64,000 nucleotides of DNA from Pseudomonadota bacterium (GCA_029782295.1 JAKOVB010000067.1:62001-126000), one strand, 5' to 3'; counted from the stretch's first letter, positions 52,914-62,579 are shown. The notes: a model not told the origin generated them from the letters alone. Program-made: numbers and translations.

Positions 52914-54560
52914 ATGGGAACCGTTTCTCTGGGCAAGATTGCCTTTACCTGGCGCGGCTCGTATGACGCCAGCGCCACCTACGCCCGCCAGGACGTGGTG
53001 GGCCACCACGGCGACAGCTTTGTGTGCCTCACCGATGCGACCACGGGCGTGGCGCCGCACGCCAATTCCCCAGCTTGGGATCTGTTTGCGCAAGGCACGC
53101 AAGGGGTCTCGAGCCTGCCGGGGGAAGTAATCTACTTCGATGGCAACCAGCTGGTCGCCTTACCCGTGGGCCAATCCGGTCAGGTGCTCACCATCGGCGC
53201 GCAGGGTGTGCCGGTCTGGGCAACGCCTGATGTGCGCTCAGGCACCAAGGCGCTGAAACTGCCAGAAAACGCCAGCAACACGCAACCCAACAGCTACCGC
53301 CAGTTCGGTCTGATCATGACCGATGGCAGCATTCGGGCCTGGGGGCGCAACGTCAATTTCAAGCTGGGGGATGGCACCACTTTCGCGCGCTCCTACCCGG
53401 CACGCACGGCGTTCCCGCCGGGCTTTCCGGGGGCAGACAAGCTCTATTACAGCCACGACACCAACGGCTACTGCATTGACAAGAACGGCCAGCTCTGGGG
53501 CTGGGGGTTCAATGGCTATGGCCAGCTCGGTACCGGCAACACGGCCAACCAGCCGGTGCCGGTCAACATGAGCGCCAATGCCAGCAACTCGATTGCCGGA
53601 AAAAGCGTGGTTCAGCTGGCACAAAACTGCGGCGTCGAGGGGTTCAACAGCACCCTGGTGCTGTGCAGCGATGGCACGGTGCACGCCTGCGGTTTCAACG
53701 CCCATGGCCAGCTGGGTCTGGGCGATGTGACCCAGCGCAACAACTTCGTGCAGTTGCCGGTGCTCTCAGGCATCACCCAGATCGCTGCCGGGCGCGAGCG
53801 TTACACCGCATATTACGCCGTCAAGAACGACGGCACCCTGTACTCGTGGGGTTACAACGCCAACGGCCAGTTGGGGGACGGCACCACCAATCAGGCCAAC
53901 GTCGCCATGCCGCGTGCCGGTGGCAGTCTCGCCGGTAAAACCATTGTCAAGGTATTTGGGGCTTATGTGCACGCCTTTGCGTTGGACAGCACGGGCGCAT
54001 TGCACGCCTGGGGCACCAACGACTACGGGCAACTGGGCAATGGGAATCTTGCCAACCAGTTCACCCCGGTGCAGGTGGCCACCAACGTGGTCGATGTCTA
54101 CGCAGGCAGCTACGACTATCCGCTCACCTACCTCAAGAAAACCGACAAAACCCTGTGGGCCTGTGGGGCCGGTGCGTACTGGGGCAATGCCAACGGCAAC
54201 AACAGCGGCAACTTCGTGCAAGTCCCTGTAGGAAATACGGTGGTCAAGGCCGTGCACGGCGGTACCGGTTCCTACAACTATGGCGCCGCCTTATTGGAAA
54301 ACGGCACCGTCTGCGCCTGGGGCTATAACGGCAATGGCGCGCTGGGGCTAGGGGATGCCACCAACCGCAGCAGCGTGGAACTGGTGCGCATTGCGCAGCG
54401 CCGTGTGGTCGATCTCTCCTCTTATGGCTCCAGCTCTGAGCAGGGCCTGGTGTTTCTGCTCGACGATGGCCAGGTGCTGGCCAGCGGCTACGCCGGTGAA
54501 GCGCAGTTGCCCGAGGACGACAGCGAAACTAGCTACGTGCCTTACCCCGTCATCCTCTGA
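52914..54560 (+). CDS. RCC1-repeat tail protein 2 (predicted beta-propeller)
   Basis: A 548-residue paralogue of the preceding gene. The N terminus (FTWRGSYDASATYARQDVVGHHGDSFVC) is again module 5/12-like. Seven or eight RCC1-like units follow, among them GQLWGWGFNGYGQLGTG, GTLYSWGYNANGQLGDG, GALHAWGTNDYGQLGNG and GTVCAWGYNGNGALGLG, enough for a seven-bladed propeller. The repeats are more regular than in protein 1. Receptor binding is inferred from location. Confidence 0.85.
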   Translation: MGTVSLGKIAFTWRGSYDASATYARQDVVGHHGDSFVCLTDATTGVAPHANSPAWDLFAQGTQGVSSLPGEVIYFDGNQLVALPVGQSGQVLTIGAQGVPVWATPDVRSGTKALKLPENASNTQPNSYRQFGLIMTDGSIRAWGRNVNFKLGDGTTFARSYPARTAFPPGFPGADKLYYSHDTNGYCIDKNGQLWGWGFNGYGQLGTGNTANQPVPVNMSANASNSIAGKSVVQLAQNCGVEGFNSTLVLCSDGTVHACGFNAHGQLGLGDVTQRNNFVQLPVLSGITQIAAGRERYTAYYAVKNDGTLYSWGYNANGQLGDGTTNQANVAMPRAGGSLAGKTIVKVFGAYVHAFALDSTGALHAWGTNDYGQLGNGNLANQFTPVQVATNVVDVYAGSYDYPLTYLKKTDKTLWACGAGAYWGNANGNNSGNFVQVPVGNTVVKAVHGGTGSYNYGAALLENGTVCAWGYNGNGALGLGDATNRSSVELVRIAQRRVVDLSSYGSSSEQGLVFLLDDGQVLASGYAGEAQLPEDDSETSYVPYPVIL

Positions 54561-54573
54561 GCGGTGATCTCTG

Positions 54574-55116
54574 ATGCCCAACACTGCTTTATCAGAAGCC
54601 ATCAAGGAGGCCTACGCCAGCGCGCCTTCAGAGCAGATCATCCTGCACACGCTGGAGTTGCGCCATCCGGCCTTTGTCGATGAGACAGGGCAGCTGGTTG
54701 CTATTCGGGTGGTGCGCGACACCGGTGATCTGTGGGCTCGGCTGGAATCGCAAGCCCCGCTGCAAGCCGGCGAGCGCGTGCAATTCGTGGCCATGGGCTT
54801 TGAGCTGGATTTGCCGCCAGTCGACACCATGCCGGTGCCGGAAATCACCGTGACGCTTGACAACGTGTCGCGCGAAATCGTCCGACATCTGGACGCAGCC
54901 GCCGAGTCGCAGTCGGTGATCGAGGTGACTTACCGGCCGTATCTCTCGACCGATCTGGAAGGGCCGCAGATGGACCCGCCCATCCACTTGGTACTCACGG
55001 AAGTGGAGGCCGACATCTTTCGGGTGACGGGCCGTGCCCGCATGCTGGATGTAGGCAACAAGGCCTTCCCTGGCATCAGCTACACCGCCAAGACCTTCCC
55101 GGGCTTGACCCGATGA
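54574..55116 (+). CDS. DUF1833 family tail protein (lambda gpL-like position)
   Basis: A 180-residue protein starting MPNTALSEAIKEAYASAPSEQIILHTLELRHPAF, which fits DUF1833. It lies before the gpK-like peptidase as lambda gpL does. It has no Cys cluster, so an Fe-S site like that of lambda gpL is not expected. It overlaps the next gene by four bases. Confidence 0.85.
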   Translation: MPNTALSEAIKEAYASAPSEQIILHTLELRHPAFVDETGQLVAIRVVRDTGDLWARLESQAPLQAGERVQFVAMGFELDLPPVDTMPVPEITVTLDNVSREIVRHLDAAAESQSVIEVTYRPYLSTDLEGPQMDPPIHLVLTEVEADIFRVTGRARMLDVGNKAFPGISYTAKTFPGLTR

Positions 55117-55529
55117 GCCCGACACCCCATTGGGCGGCCGAGTGCATCGGTCGGCCCTGGCACGCCGGTGCACGTGGCCCGAACGCGTTCGATTGCTGGG
55201 GCCTGTTCCTCGCCATCCAGCGCGAGCACTTTGGCCGAGACCTGCCCGAAATACCGGTGGACCCCAACGACCTGCGCACCGTGATGACCACCTTCCGTGA
55301 TCATCCCGAGCGACAGCGCTGGAAAACCGTCACAAGCCCGATTGAGGGCGATGCCGTGCTGCTGCGCCAATCCCGCCACCCGGTGCATGTGGGCGTGTGG
55401 CTCGCGGTCGATGGCGGTGGTGTGCTCCACGCGGTCAAGGACGCTGGCGTCGTGTTCCAGAAGCTGCCCGAACTCCTGCTGCACGGCTGGCGGGTCGAAG
55501 GCTATTACCGATTTGTGGAGAACACGTGA
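55113..55529 (+). CDS. NlpC/P60 family tail assembly protein (lambda gpK-like)
   Basis: A 138-residue cysteine peptidase. The catalytic Cys is C28 in NAFDCWG and the His is H92 in HPVHVGVWL, as in NlpC/P60 enzymes. Such tail-tip peptidases help cut peptidoglycan during DNA entry or assemble the tip. The start overlaps the DUF1833 gene, and the stop overlaps the GTG start of the J-like gene. Confidence 0.88.
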   Translation: MSPTPHWAAECIGRPWHAGARGPNAFDCWGLFLAIQREHFGRDLPEIPVDPNDLRTVMTTFRDHPERQRWKTVTSPIEGDAVLLRQSRHPVHVGVWLAVDGGGVLHAVKDAGVVFQKLPELLLHGWRVEGYYRFVENT

Positions 55530-57826
55530 TTCACGCCGAGCAAAGCGCTGTCGTACTTTTACGCAACCCCTTCCAGCCCAGTCAGCGCGAAGTGATGGTG
55601 GCCCACCCCGGCCAGACCATCCGCCAGTGGCTGGACAACCAGGGTATTGCCGAATTCGACCAACCCACCGTCTGCATCAAGAACGGTAGTCCTGTGCTGC
55701 GTGCCGATTGGGCGGTCACGCCCATCGATGGTGTGGTGCTCTTCATCACCCTGCCGCAGGGCGGGGGAGGTGGAGGCGGTGGCAAGAACCCGTTGCGTAC
55801 GGTTCTGATGATCGCGGTGATGGTGGTCGCCACCGTCTATGGCGGACCCTTGGGATCGAGCCTGGGCTTTAGCGGCAATCTGGCCACAGCCGTTGGTTCG
55901 GCCATCATCATGACGGCGGGTTCTGCACTGGTCAGCGCCCTGGTGCCGCTGCCGACGCCCAACATGCCGTCATTTGCCGGCTCGGGCGGGAGTTTGGCGC
56001 AGCCGTCGCCCACCTACAGCCTGCAAGGCCAGGGCAACTATGCGCGGCTGGCCCAACCCATCCCGGTCGTCTACGGTCGCCATCTGGTCTATCCGGATTT
56101 GGCTGCCACGCCCTATGGCGAATACCAGGGGAATGAACAGTTCCTTCACCAACTGCATTGCATCGGCCTGGGTGAGTACGACATCGAGCAGATTCGCATC
56201 GAGGACACGCCGATTGCCTCGTTTGAGGAGGTCACTTACCAGATCGTGCCACCGGGCAGCGCGGTCACGCTCTTCAATCCGGATGTGGTAACTGCCCCCG
56301 AAGTCGCCGGGCAGGAACTGCTGGCTGGCACCTGGACCGGGGGCTTTGCCATCAACCCGGCTGACAGTGAGGTCACCCACATCGGCATCGACATCCTGCT
56401 GCCGCGCGGGCTGTATTACGCCAATGACGCTGGTGGCCTGGACAGCCGCAGTGCCAGCTGGAAGGTCGAAGCCCGGGCCATCGATGCCGAGGGGGACGCG
56501 CTGGACGACTGGTTCACGCTGGGCAGTGAGAGTCTGACCGCTGCCACCACCACGCCACAGCGGCGCACCTACCGTTATCCCGTTGCTGCAGGGCGGTACG
56601 AAGTGCGTGCCACGCGGCTCGATGGCAAAGACACCAACTCACGTGCCGGTCACGAAGTGCGCTGGGGCGAGGCCCGGGGCTATCTGGCCGGCGGCGTCAC
56701 TTTCCCTGACAACGTCACACTGCTCGCCATCCGCATGCGCGCCACCGACAACCTGTCGCAGCGCTCCAGTCGGCTCATCAACTGTATCGTCACCCGGAAA
56801 CTCCCTGTCTGGTCGGCGGTCTCTGGTTGGTCCATGTCTGTCCCGACCCGATCGATCGCCTGGGCCTTTGCTGACATCCTGCGCGCGAGCTACGGCGCCA
56901 AGCTGCCGGATGCCCGGATCGATCTCGCCGTCTTGGCGCAACTCGATCAGGTCTGGGCCATCCGGGGCGACCAGTTCGACGGCGTGTTCGACCAGCAGGT
57001 CACGGTCTGGGAAGCCCTGACCAGAGTGGCCAGGTGCGGTCGGGCGGTGCCTTTCCTGCAAGGTGGCATCGTGCGTCTGGTACGGGACGAAGCCCGGCTC
57101 TTGCCGGTGGCGCTCTTCAGTCCGCGCAACATCGTCAAGAACAGCCTCAAGATCCAGTACGTGATGCCAGGCGAAGAAACTGCGGACGCGGTGACGGTGG
57201 AATTCTTCAGCAGCCGCACCTGGAAGCCCGATGAAGTGACGGTGAGCCTGCCGGGCTCCAGCAGCACCAACCCGGCCAAGCTGCGGCTCTTTGGTTGCAC
57301 CACCGAAGCCCATGCCGTGCGCGAGGGGCTGTATCTGGCGGCGGCCAACCGCTACCGCCGTCGCATCATCACCTTGCGCACCGAGCTCGAAGGCCTGATT
57401 CCCACCTATGGCGATCTGATCGCCATAGCCCATGACATGCCCAGTTGGGGCGCGGGCGGCGAAATCGTTGCCTGGGATGCCGACACCCACACCGCCACGC
57501 TGTCCGAGCCTATCCAATTCACGGATGGTCAGCCGCACACACCACACGTGATGGCATTGCGCCGCCGCGATGGCGGGGTCAGCGGCCCGCATGCGGTGAC
57601 ACCTGGAAGTGATGCGCAGCAGGTGGTCTTTGCAGACCTGCCCGACATCCCCATCGAAACCGGCCTGTCGGCCGAGCGCACCCATTTTGCGTTTGGCATC
57701 GCCGAGCAATGGAGCCTGCTGGCCCGGGTGATCGCGGTGCGCCCGCGTGGCGAGCAGGTGGAGATCACCTGTGTGGCCGAGCACCCGGCAGTCCATAACG
57801 CCGATAGCAGTGCCCTCCAGATTTGA
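55526..57826 (+). CDS. Tail tip attachment protein J-like (host specificity)
   Basis: A 766-residue protein. After an N-terminal domain comes a Gly run (GGGGGGGG near residue 80) and hydrophobic helices (VLMIAVMVVATVYG, AVGSAIIMTAGSALVSALV) of the lambda gpI/J type, then VVYGRHLVYPDL and a Phage-tail_3-like central region (SVPTRSIAWAFADILRASYGA). It is shorter than lambda J (about 1130) and lacks a fibronectin-rich C terminus, so the RCC1 proteins may carry receptor binding. GTG 55526 has GGAG upstream. Confidence 0.88.
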   Translation: MIHAEQSAVVLLRNPFQPSQREVMVAHPGQTIRQWLDNQGIAEFDQPTVCIKNGSPVLRADWAVTPIDGVVLFITLPQGGGGGGGGKNPLRTVLMIAVMVVATVYGGPLGSSLGFSGNLATAVGSAIIMTAGSALVSALVPLPTPNMPSFAGSGGSLAQPSPTYSLQGQGNYARLAQPIPVVYGRHLVYPDLAATPYGEYQGNEQFLHQLHCIGLGEYDIEQIRIEDTPIASFEEVTYQIVPPGSAVTLFNPDVVTAPEVAGQELLAGTWTGGFAINPADSEVTHIGIDILLPRGLYYANDAGGLDSRSASWKVEARAIDAEGDALDDWFTLGSESLTAATTTPQRRTYRYPVAAGRYEVRATRLDGKDTNSRAGHEVRWGEARGYLAGGVTFPDNVTLLAIRMRATDNLSQRSSRLINCIVTRKLPVWSAVSGWSMSVPTRSIAWAFADILRASYGAKLPDARIDLAVLAQLDQVWAIRGDQFDGVFDQQVTVWEALTRVARCGRAVPFLQGGIVRLVRDEARLLPVALFSPRNIVKNSLKIQYVMPGEETADAVTVEFFSSRTWKPDEVTVSLPGSSSTNPAKLRLFGCTTEAHAVREGLYLAAANRYRRRIITLRTELEGLIPTYGDLIAIAHDMPSWGAGGEIVAWDADTHTATLSEPIQFTDGQPHTPHVMALRRRDGGVSGPHAVTPGSDAQQVVFADLPDIPIETGLSAERTHFAFGIAEQWSLLARVIAVRPRGEQVEITCVAEHPAVHNADSSALQI

Positions 57827-57837
57827 AAGGAAAGAAG

Positions 57838-58128
57838 ATGAACGAACCCCACCTGATGGATGGCATGGTGGTCATGCCCCATGACGAATTTGAAACCCTG
57901 CTGGAACGCGCCGCCGAGCGTGGGGCGCGTCACGCCTTGTCCGATGTCGGTCTGGATGGCCCGGATGCTGCAAACGACATCCGCGAGCTCAGGAATCTGC
58001 TCGACGCCTTCAACGAGGCCAAGAAAACCGCTGGCCTCACCCTGGTCAAGATGCTGGTCACCGGCTTGGTTCTAGCCTTGCTCGCCGGCACCATCGTCAA
58101 AATCAAACTGTTCGGAGGCCCGCAATGA
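57838..58128 (+). CDS. DUF6127-like small membrane protein
   Basis: A 96-residue protein with an acidic N terminus (MPHDEFETLLERAAERGARHALSDVGLDGPDAANDIRELRNLLDAF) and one C-terminal membrane helix (LVKMLVTGLVLALLAGTIVKI). The pattern matches DUF6127 (name from memory). It precedes and overlaps the holin by four bases; it may be a holin partner or antiholin. GAAAGGAAAGA lies upstream of ATG 57838. Confidence 0.78.
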   Translation: MNEPHLMDGMVVMPHDEFETLLERAAERGARHALSDVGLDGPDAANDIRELRNLLDAFNEAKKTAGLTLVKMLVTGLVLALLAGTIVKIKLFGGPQ

Positions 58129-58553
58129 GCCCGATCTTCACAACGCTCGCCCCTGGCATCTTTGAAGCCGGCGCCAAACTGATCGACCGCCTGATCCCCG
58201 ATCCGGCCCAGCGCGAGCAGGCCAAGCTCGCCTTGTTCCAAGCTGAAGGTCAGCAGGCCCTGCAGGAAATGCAGGTCAGCCTCTCGGCCATTCTGGCCGA
58301 AGCCAATTCAGCCGACCCGTGGACCAGTCGCGCCCGCCCGACCTTCCTGTACGTGATCTACGGAGTGATCCTGCTGTCGGTGATCGGCAGCATCATCGGC
58401 ATCTGGTGGCCCGCCGAGGTGTTCCAGGCTGCTGAAAACCTCTCCAAGCTGCTCAATGCGGTGCCCGAGAGCTTGTGGTGGCTCTTTGGTGCCGGCTACC
58501 TCGGCTACACCGGCGCGCGCAGTTTCGACAAGTGGCGCGGCGTGCCCAGATAG
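58125..58553 (+). CDS. Phage holin of the 3TM family
   Basis: A 142-residue protein. A helical, charged N-terminal part (about 1-60) is followed by two strong membrane segments (TFLYVIYGVILLSVIGSIIGIWW near 75-97, and SLWWLFGAGYLGYTGARSF near 115-135), as in the three-helix holin group. Holins open the inner membrane at the end of infection and let the lysin reach the cell wall. It is the last gene of the prophage and is closed by a strong terminator. Confidence 0.85.
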   Translation: MSPIFTTLAPGIFEAGAKLIDRLIPDPAQREQAKLALFQAEGQQALQEMQVSLSAILAEANSADPWTSRARPTFLYVIYGVILLSVIGSIIGIWWPAEVFQAAENLSKLLNAVPESLWWLFGAGYLGYTGARSFDKWRGVPR

Positions 58554-58593
58554 GCAACACCAGCGGCTGCAGCAAACGCAACAGCAGTAAACC

Positions 58594-58650
58594 AAAGACC
58601 CCGTCTTCATTGGCTTCCCTCTCGGGCAGCCGGTGAAGGCGGGGTCTTTT
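58594..58650 (+). terminator. Rho-independent terminator at the prophage right end
   Basis: A 16-bp stem with one mismatch (AAAGACCCCGTCTTCA at 58594-58609 against 58634-58649) and a 24-base loop is followed by TTTT. It closes the late operon 40 bases after the holin stop. Confidence 0.88.
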
Positions 58651-58688
58651 GTCGTTTGTGCGAACCAGCCAGCGCCTACCAGTAAACA

Positions 58689-58717
58689 TTGTCGGTAAGC
58701 AATAGGGAAGGTATAAT
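58689..58717 (+). promoter_or_regulatory. Sigma-70 promoter of the O-antigen/rhamnose cluster
   Basis: TTGTCG (58689-58694), a 17-base spacer and a perfect TATAAT (58712-58717) form a strong promoter. Transcription would start near 58724, about 50 bases before the first possible start codon at 58774. Confidence 0.8.
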
Positions 58718-58778
58718 TGTCATAATAATTTTGAAGCAACGGCAGGGTGTTTGTGGCCTTTAGGGAGGCTGCGATGTA

Positions 58779-58790
58779 CCCCCCCCCCCC
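58779..58790 (+). repeat. 12-base poly-C tract in the glycosyltransferase leader
   Basis: Twelve C residues follow ATG-TA directly, so the tract is at codons 2-6 of a possible start (ATG 58774, preceded by AGGGAGG). With 12 C that frame does not join the glycosyltransferase; with 11 or 14 C it would. A GAATTC follows the tract. Length may be variable or wrongly read. Confidence 0.7.
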
Positions 58791-58858
58791 GAATTCGGGC
58801 GCCTCAGATGGCTGTCTGGGCGTTGCGAGCGGGGGTTTTCACAGGTGGAGGCGGGTTG

Positions 58859-59917
58859 ATGAATCAACTCAATCAGATAGGCATTGGTGTTGTAGCAAAT
58901 AATGACTTTTTAAAGAGTCACCCCGACCGCGAAACCACTGTCGCGGGTGCGGTAGCTATGCCTGAAAAGGACGCTCCGCACGAAGTCAATAATGGCGTGC
59001 CTAAGGTTGCAATCCTTCTTTGCACCTACCACGGCCAGCACTATCTCGCAGAACAACTAGATTCCTTCGCTGCTCAAACGCACTCTAACTGGGAAGTCTG
59101 GGCTTCGGACGACGGATCCGAAGACGATACGCACGCCATCCTTGAGGCCTACCAGCAGAAATGGCCCGCGGGTTGCCTTTCCATCCATTTCGGGCCAGCC
59201 GAAGGGTTTGCGGCCAACTTCCTCTCGCTGACGTGCAAGGCCAGCATTGAGGCGGATTACTACGCCTATTCAGACCAGGATGACGTCTGGGAGGCCGACA
59301 AGCTCGAGCGCGCCGTTCGCTGGTTAGAGTCTATCCCCCCCAATATCCCTGCCCTCTATTGCGGCCGCACCCGTTTGGTGGATGCGGACAACAATGAAAT
59401 CGGCTTGTCCCCGCTCTTTTCCAAGCCCCCAAGCTTTGCCAATGCGCTCATGCAAAATATCGGCGGCGGCAATACCATGGTGTTCAACAATGCGGCCCGT
59501 GCGCTGTTGCGCGAAGCCGGGGAAGACACTCCCGTAATTACCCATGACTGGTGGGCTTACATGGTGGTCGCTGGCTGCGGCGGCAAAGTGTTGTACGACA
59601 GCCACCCATCGCTGCGTTATCGGCAGCACGATGGCAACCTGGTGGGGGTGAATGCCACCTGGGCAGCGCGTTTCAAACGCATACGCATGCTCTGGGAAGG
59701 CCGTTTCAGGAATTGGAACAATAGCAACATCGGCGCGTTGCGAAAATTGCAGCATAAGCTCACGCCAGAGAATCGTGAAACGCTGGAGCGCTTTGCTAAG
59801 GCTCGTCAGATGAGTTTGATTCCGCGTTTGATTCACTTGAAACGCAGTGGCATCTATCGCCAAACCTTGTTCGGCAATCTGGGTCTGATTGCTGCTGCCA
59901 TTTTCGGGAAGATATAA
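58859..59917 (+). CDS. Family 2 glycosyltransferase, probable rhamnosyltransferase
   Basis: A 352-residue GT-A enzyme. The nucleotide-sugar site is VAILLCTYHGQHYLAEQLDSFAAQTHSNWEVWASDDGSEDDT, and YSDQDDVWEADKLER holds the metal-binding Asp residues. The acceptor side GGGNTMVFNN and THDWWAYM resemble alpha-1,3-rhamnosyltransferases that build O-antigen. GGAGG lies seven bases before ATG 58859. A longer form from ATG 58774 would need another poly-C length. It precedes rfbB by three bases, which supplies its likely donor dTDP-L-rhamnose. Confidence 0.87.
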   Translation: MNQLNQIGIGVVANNDFLKSHPDRETTVAGAVAMPEKDAPHEVNNGVPKVAILLCTYHGQHYLAEQLDSFAAQTHSNWEVWASDDGSEDDTHAILEAYQQKWPAGCLSIHFGPAEGFAANFLSLTCKASIEADYYAYSDQDDVWEADKLERAVRWLESIPPNIPALYCGRTRLVDADNNEIGLSPLFSKPPSFANALMQNIGGGNTMVFNNAARALLREAGEDTPVITHDWWAYMVVAGCGGKVLYDSHPSLRYRQHDGNLVGVNATWAARFKRIRMLWEGRFRNWNNSNIGALRKLQHKLTPENRETLERFAKARQMSLIPRLIHLKRSGIYRQTLFGNLGLIAAAIFGKI

Positions 59918-59920
59918 AGT

Positions 59921-60979
59921 ATGACTATTCTCGTCACCGGCGGCGCCGGCTTCATTGGCAGCAACTTCGTGCTTGACTGGCTGGCCCAGTGCGACGAACC
60001 GGTGCTGAACCTGGACAAACTGACCTACGCCGGCAATCTGGAAAACCTGGCCAGCCTGCAGGGCGATGCGCGCCACGTGTTTGTGCAAGGCGACCTGGGC
60101 GACCGTGCCTTGGTGGACGCCTTGCTGGCCCAGCACCGCCCCCGCGCTGTGCTGCACTTTGCCGCCGAAAGCCATGTCGACCGCTCCATCCACGGCCCCG
60201 AAGACTTCATCCAGACCAACATCGTGGGCACCTTTCGCCTGCTGGAAGCGGTGCGCGCTTATTGGTCTGCCTTGCCTGAGGCAGAAAAAACCGCCTTCCG
60301 CTTTCTGCACGTGAGCACCGACGAGGTGTACGGCACCTTGTCCAAGGACGATCCGCCGTTTGCCGAAACCAAGGCCTACGAACCCAACAGCCCCTACAGC
60401 GCCAGCAAGGCCGCGTCTGACCACCTGGTGCGCGCCTGGCACCACACCTACGGCCTGCCAGTGCTCACCACCAACTGCAGCAACAACTACGGGCCGTACC
60501 ACTTCCCCGAAAAGCTCATCCCGCTGATGATCGTCAACGCCCTGGCGGGCAAGAGCCTGCCGGTGTATGGCGACGGCCTGCAGGTGCGCGACTGGCTGTA
60601 CGTGAAAGACCACTGCAGCGCCATTCGCCGCGTGCTGGAAGCCGGGCGGCTGGGCGAAACCTACAACGTGGGCGGCTGGAACGAAAAGCCCAACATCGAG
60701 ATCGTGCACACCGTCTGCGCGCTGCTGGACGAGCTGCGGCCCAAGGCCGACGGCAGCAGCTACAAGGCGCAAATCACCCACGTGCAAGACCGGCCTGGGC
60801 ACGACCGGCGCTACGCCATTGATGCGCGCAAAATTCAACGCGAACTGGGCTGGAAGCCCGCCGAAACCTTTGAGACCGGTATCCGCAAAACGGTGCAGTG
60901 GTACCTGGCCCACCCCGAATGGGTGCAGCATGTGCAAAGCGGCAGCTACCGAGATTGGGTGCAGAAGCAGTATGGCTAA
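59921..60979 (+). CDS. rfbB: dTDP-glucose 4,6-dehydratase
   Basis: The 352-residue enzyme makes dTDP-4-keto-6-deoxyglucose, the second step to dTDP-L-rhamnose. It has the NAD-binding [10 protein letters not shown] at residues 6-15, HVSTDEVYG with the catalytic Asp-Glu near 130, and the [10 protein letters not shown] Tyr-Lys pair near 160-164. The C-terminal half is RmlB-like. It overlaps pgi by eight bases. Confidence 0.96.
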   Translation: MTILVTGGAGFIGSNFVLDWLAQCDEPVLNLDKLTYAGNLENLASLQGDARHVFVQGDLGDRALVDALLAQHRPRAVLHFAAESHVDRSIHGPEDFIQTNIVGTFRLLEAVRAYWSALPEAEKTAFRFLHVSTDEVYGTLSKDDPPFAETKAYEPNSPYSASKAASDHLVRAWHHTYGLPVLTTNCSNNYGPYHFPEKLIPLMIVNALAGKSLPVYGDGLQVRDWLYVKDHCSAIRRVLEAGRLGETYNVGGWNEKPNIEIVHTVCALLDELRPKADGSSYKAQITHVQDRPGHDRRYAIDARKIQRELGWKPAETFETGIRKTVQWYLAHPEWVQHVQSGSYRDWVQKQYG

Positions 60980-62579
60980 CCAGCCGTTCGGCGGCACTGC
61001 TGTGCCAAGCTTGAATCCGCAAACCACGCCAGCATGGCAGGCATTGGAGCGTTTGGCGGGCCACTACGCCCATCAATTCGATTTGCGGCAAGCCTTTACC
61101 ACTGAGCCCAAGCGCTTTCAGCAGCACAGCGTACGTGCCCCCCACATGCTGGTCGACCTGAGCAAAAACCTGTGGGACGAACCGGTGGTTGAGCAGTTGC
61201 TGGCCCTGGCCATGCAAATGGACTTGCCCGAGCGGCGCAGCCAGTTGCTTAACGGCGAAATTGTCAACCACACCGAGCAACAAGCGGCAGTCCACTCGGC
61301 TTTGCGCTTGTCGTTTACCTGTGGCCGTGCACCGGCATCTGCTGCAATGGCCCAAAATTGCGCTGACTTGAGCGCCATGCTGGCAATGGCCGAAACCATT
61401 CGTGCCGATGCCACGGTTCACGACGTGGTGCATATCGGCATTGGCGGTTCCAGCCTGGGGCCAGAATTGGCGCTGCAAGCGTTGCGGCCTTACTGGCGCA
61501 CCCAACAGCGCATCCATGTGGTGTCCAACCTTGATGGGCACGACCTGGCCGAAACCTTGGCGCAGTGCCACCCCGCCCACACACTGTTTATTGCCGCATC
61601 CAAATCGTGGTCCACTTTTGAGACCCTGCAAAACCTGCGTTCAGCTTCTGGTTGGCTGCAGCAAAGCGGCATCAACCCGGCTGACCGTGTCGTGGCTATC
61701 ACCGCCAAACCAAATGCTGCACAGGCCGCCGGTCTGAAACACATCCTGCGCATGCCTGCCGATCTTGGCGGCAGGTATTCTTTGTGGTCTGCCGTGGGCT
61801 TGCCTGTTGCAGTTGCCATTGGAGAAGCGGGGTTTAAAGATCTGCTGGCCGGGGCGGCCGCCATGGACGACCACTTTGCCCAGGCGCCACTTGCCGCCAA
61901 TGCCCCTGTGCTGCTCGGCCTGCTGGACGTCTGGTACAGCAGCTTCCTGCGCATGCCTTCGCGCTGTGTAGTGCCTTACCACCACCGCTTGCGCCGCTTG
62001 CCTGCCTATTTGCAGCAGCTCGACATGGAAAGCAATGGCAAAACCGTGCGGCAAAACGGTTCTGCGGTGGAATATGCCACCGCCATGGCACTTTGGGGCG
62101 AGGCAGGCACCAATGGGCAGCATGCGTTCTTTCAGTGGTTGCACCAGGGGGCGCAGCGTACACCGGTGGAGTTTGTGGCGGCCAGCCAGGCCGAACATGC
62201 ATTGCCAGGTCACCACACCCCGCTGCTGGCCAACGCCATTGCGCAAGCCCAAGCGTTGATGCTGGGCTCAAAATCAGGCCCTGGGCAATTGCCCGGCCAT
62301 CAAGATTTTTCGGGCAACCGCCCCAGCACCTTCCTGTTGATCGATGGGCCATTGAGTCCACCTGCCTTGGGGGCGTTGCTGGCGCTTTACGAACACCGCA
62401 CCTTTGTCAGTGGTGTCGTTTGGGGCATCAACAGCTTTGACCAGTGGGGTGTTGAACTGGGCAAAATGCTGGCCAAAGATATTTTGCAGCGCGCATCTGG
62501 TGGCCATTGGCAAGGGCTCGATGCATCGACCGCTGGGCTTTTGAGTGCTGCTTGTGTCACTTCAGAGGCACATTCATGA
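60972..62579 (+). CDS. pgi: Glucose-6-phosphate isomerase
   Basis: A 535-residue isomerase of the usual bacterial length. It has [20 protein letters not shown] with the sugar-phosphate binding, [12 protein letters not shown], the SIS domain, and the signature [10 protein letters not shown] near the C terminus. It interconverts glucose 6-phosphate and fructose 6-phosphate. It lies between rfbB and rfbD, overlapping both (eight and four bases), so sugar-phosphate supply is tied to dTDP-rhamnose synthesis. Similar pgi genes are seen in betaproteobacterial O-antigen clusters; a second housekeeping copy elsewhere is possible. Confidence 0.95.
   Translation: MANQPFGGTAVPSLNPQTTPAWQALERLAGHYAHQFDLRQAFTTEPKRFQQHSVRAPHMLVDLSKNLWDEPVVEQLLALAMQMDLPERRSQLLNGEIVNHTEQQAAVHSALRLSFTCGRAPASAAMAQNCADLSAMLAMAETIRADATVHDVVHIGIGGSSLGPELALQALRPYWRTQQRIHVVSNLDGHDLAETLAQCHPAHTLFIAASKSWSTFETLQNLRSASGWLQQSGINPADRVVAITAKPNAAQAAGLKHILRMPADLGGRYSLWSAVGLPVAVAIGEAGFKDLLAGAAAMDDHFAQAPLAANAPVLLGLLDVWYSSFLRMPSRCVVPYHHRLRRLPAYLQQLDMESNGKTVRQNGSAVEYATAMALWGEAGTNGQHAFFQWLHQGAQRTPVEFVAASQAEHALPGHHTPLLANAIAQAQALMLGSKSGPGQLPGHQDFSGNRPSTFLLIDGPLSPPALGALLALYEHRTFVSGVVWGINSFDQWGVELGKMLAKDILQRASGGHWQGLDASTAGLLSAACVTSEAHS

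Larger units (their letters stand above)
14669..58650. mobile_element. Lambda-like siphovirus prophage (about 44 kb)
   Basis: All major modules of a temperate siphophage are present in order: repressor/protease, serine recombinase, replication and recombination, DNA methylases, terminase, head, tail and holin. The outer genes are the DUF2188-like gene at 14736 and the holin at 58125; a host tRNA with its terminator lies to the left and a host promoter for sugar genes to the right. Boundaries are approximate, because no duplicated att core could be found by eye. All late genes are intact, so the prophage may be inducible. Confidence 0.88.
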
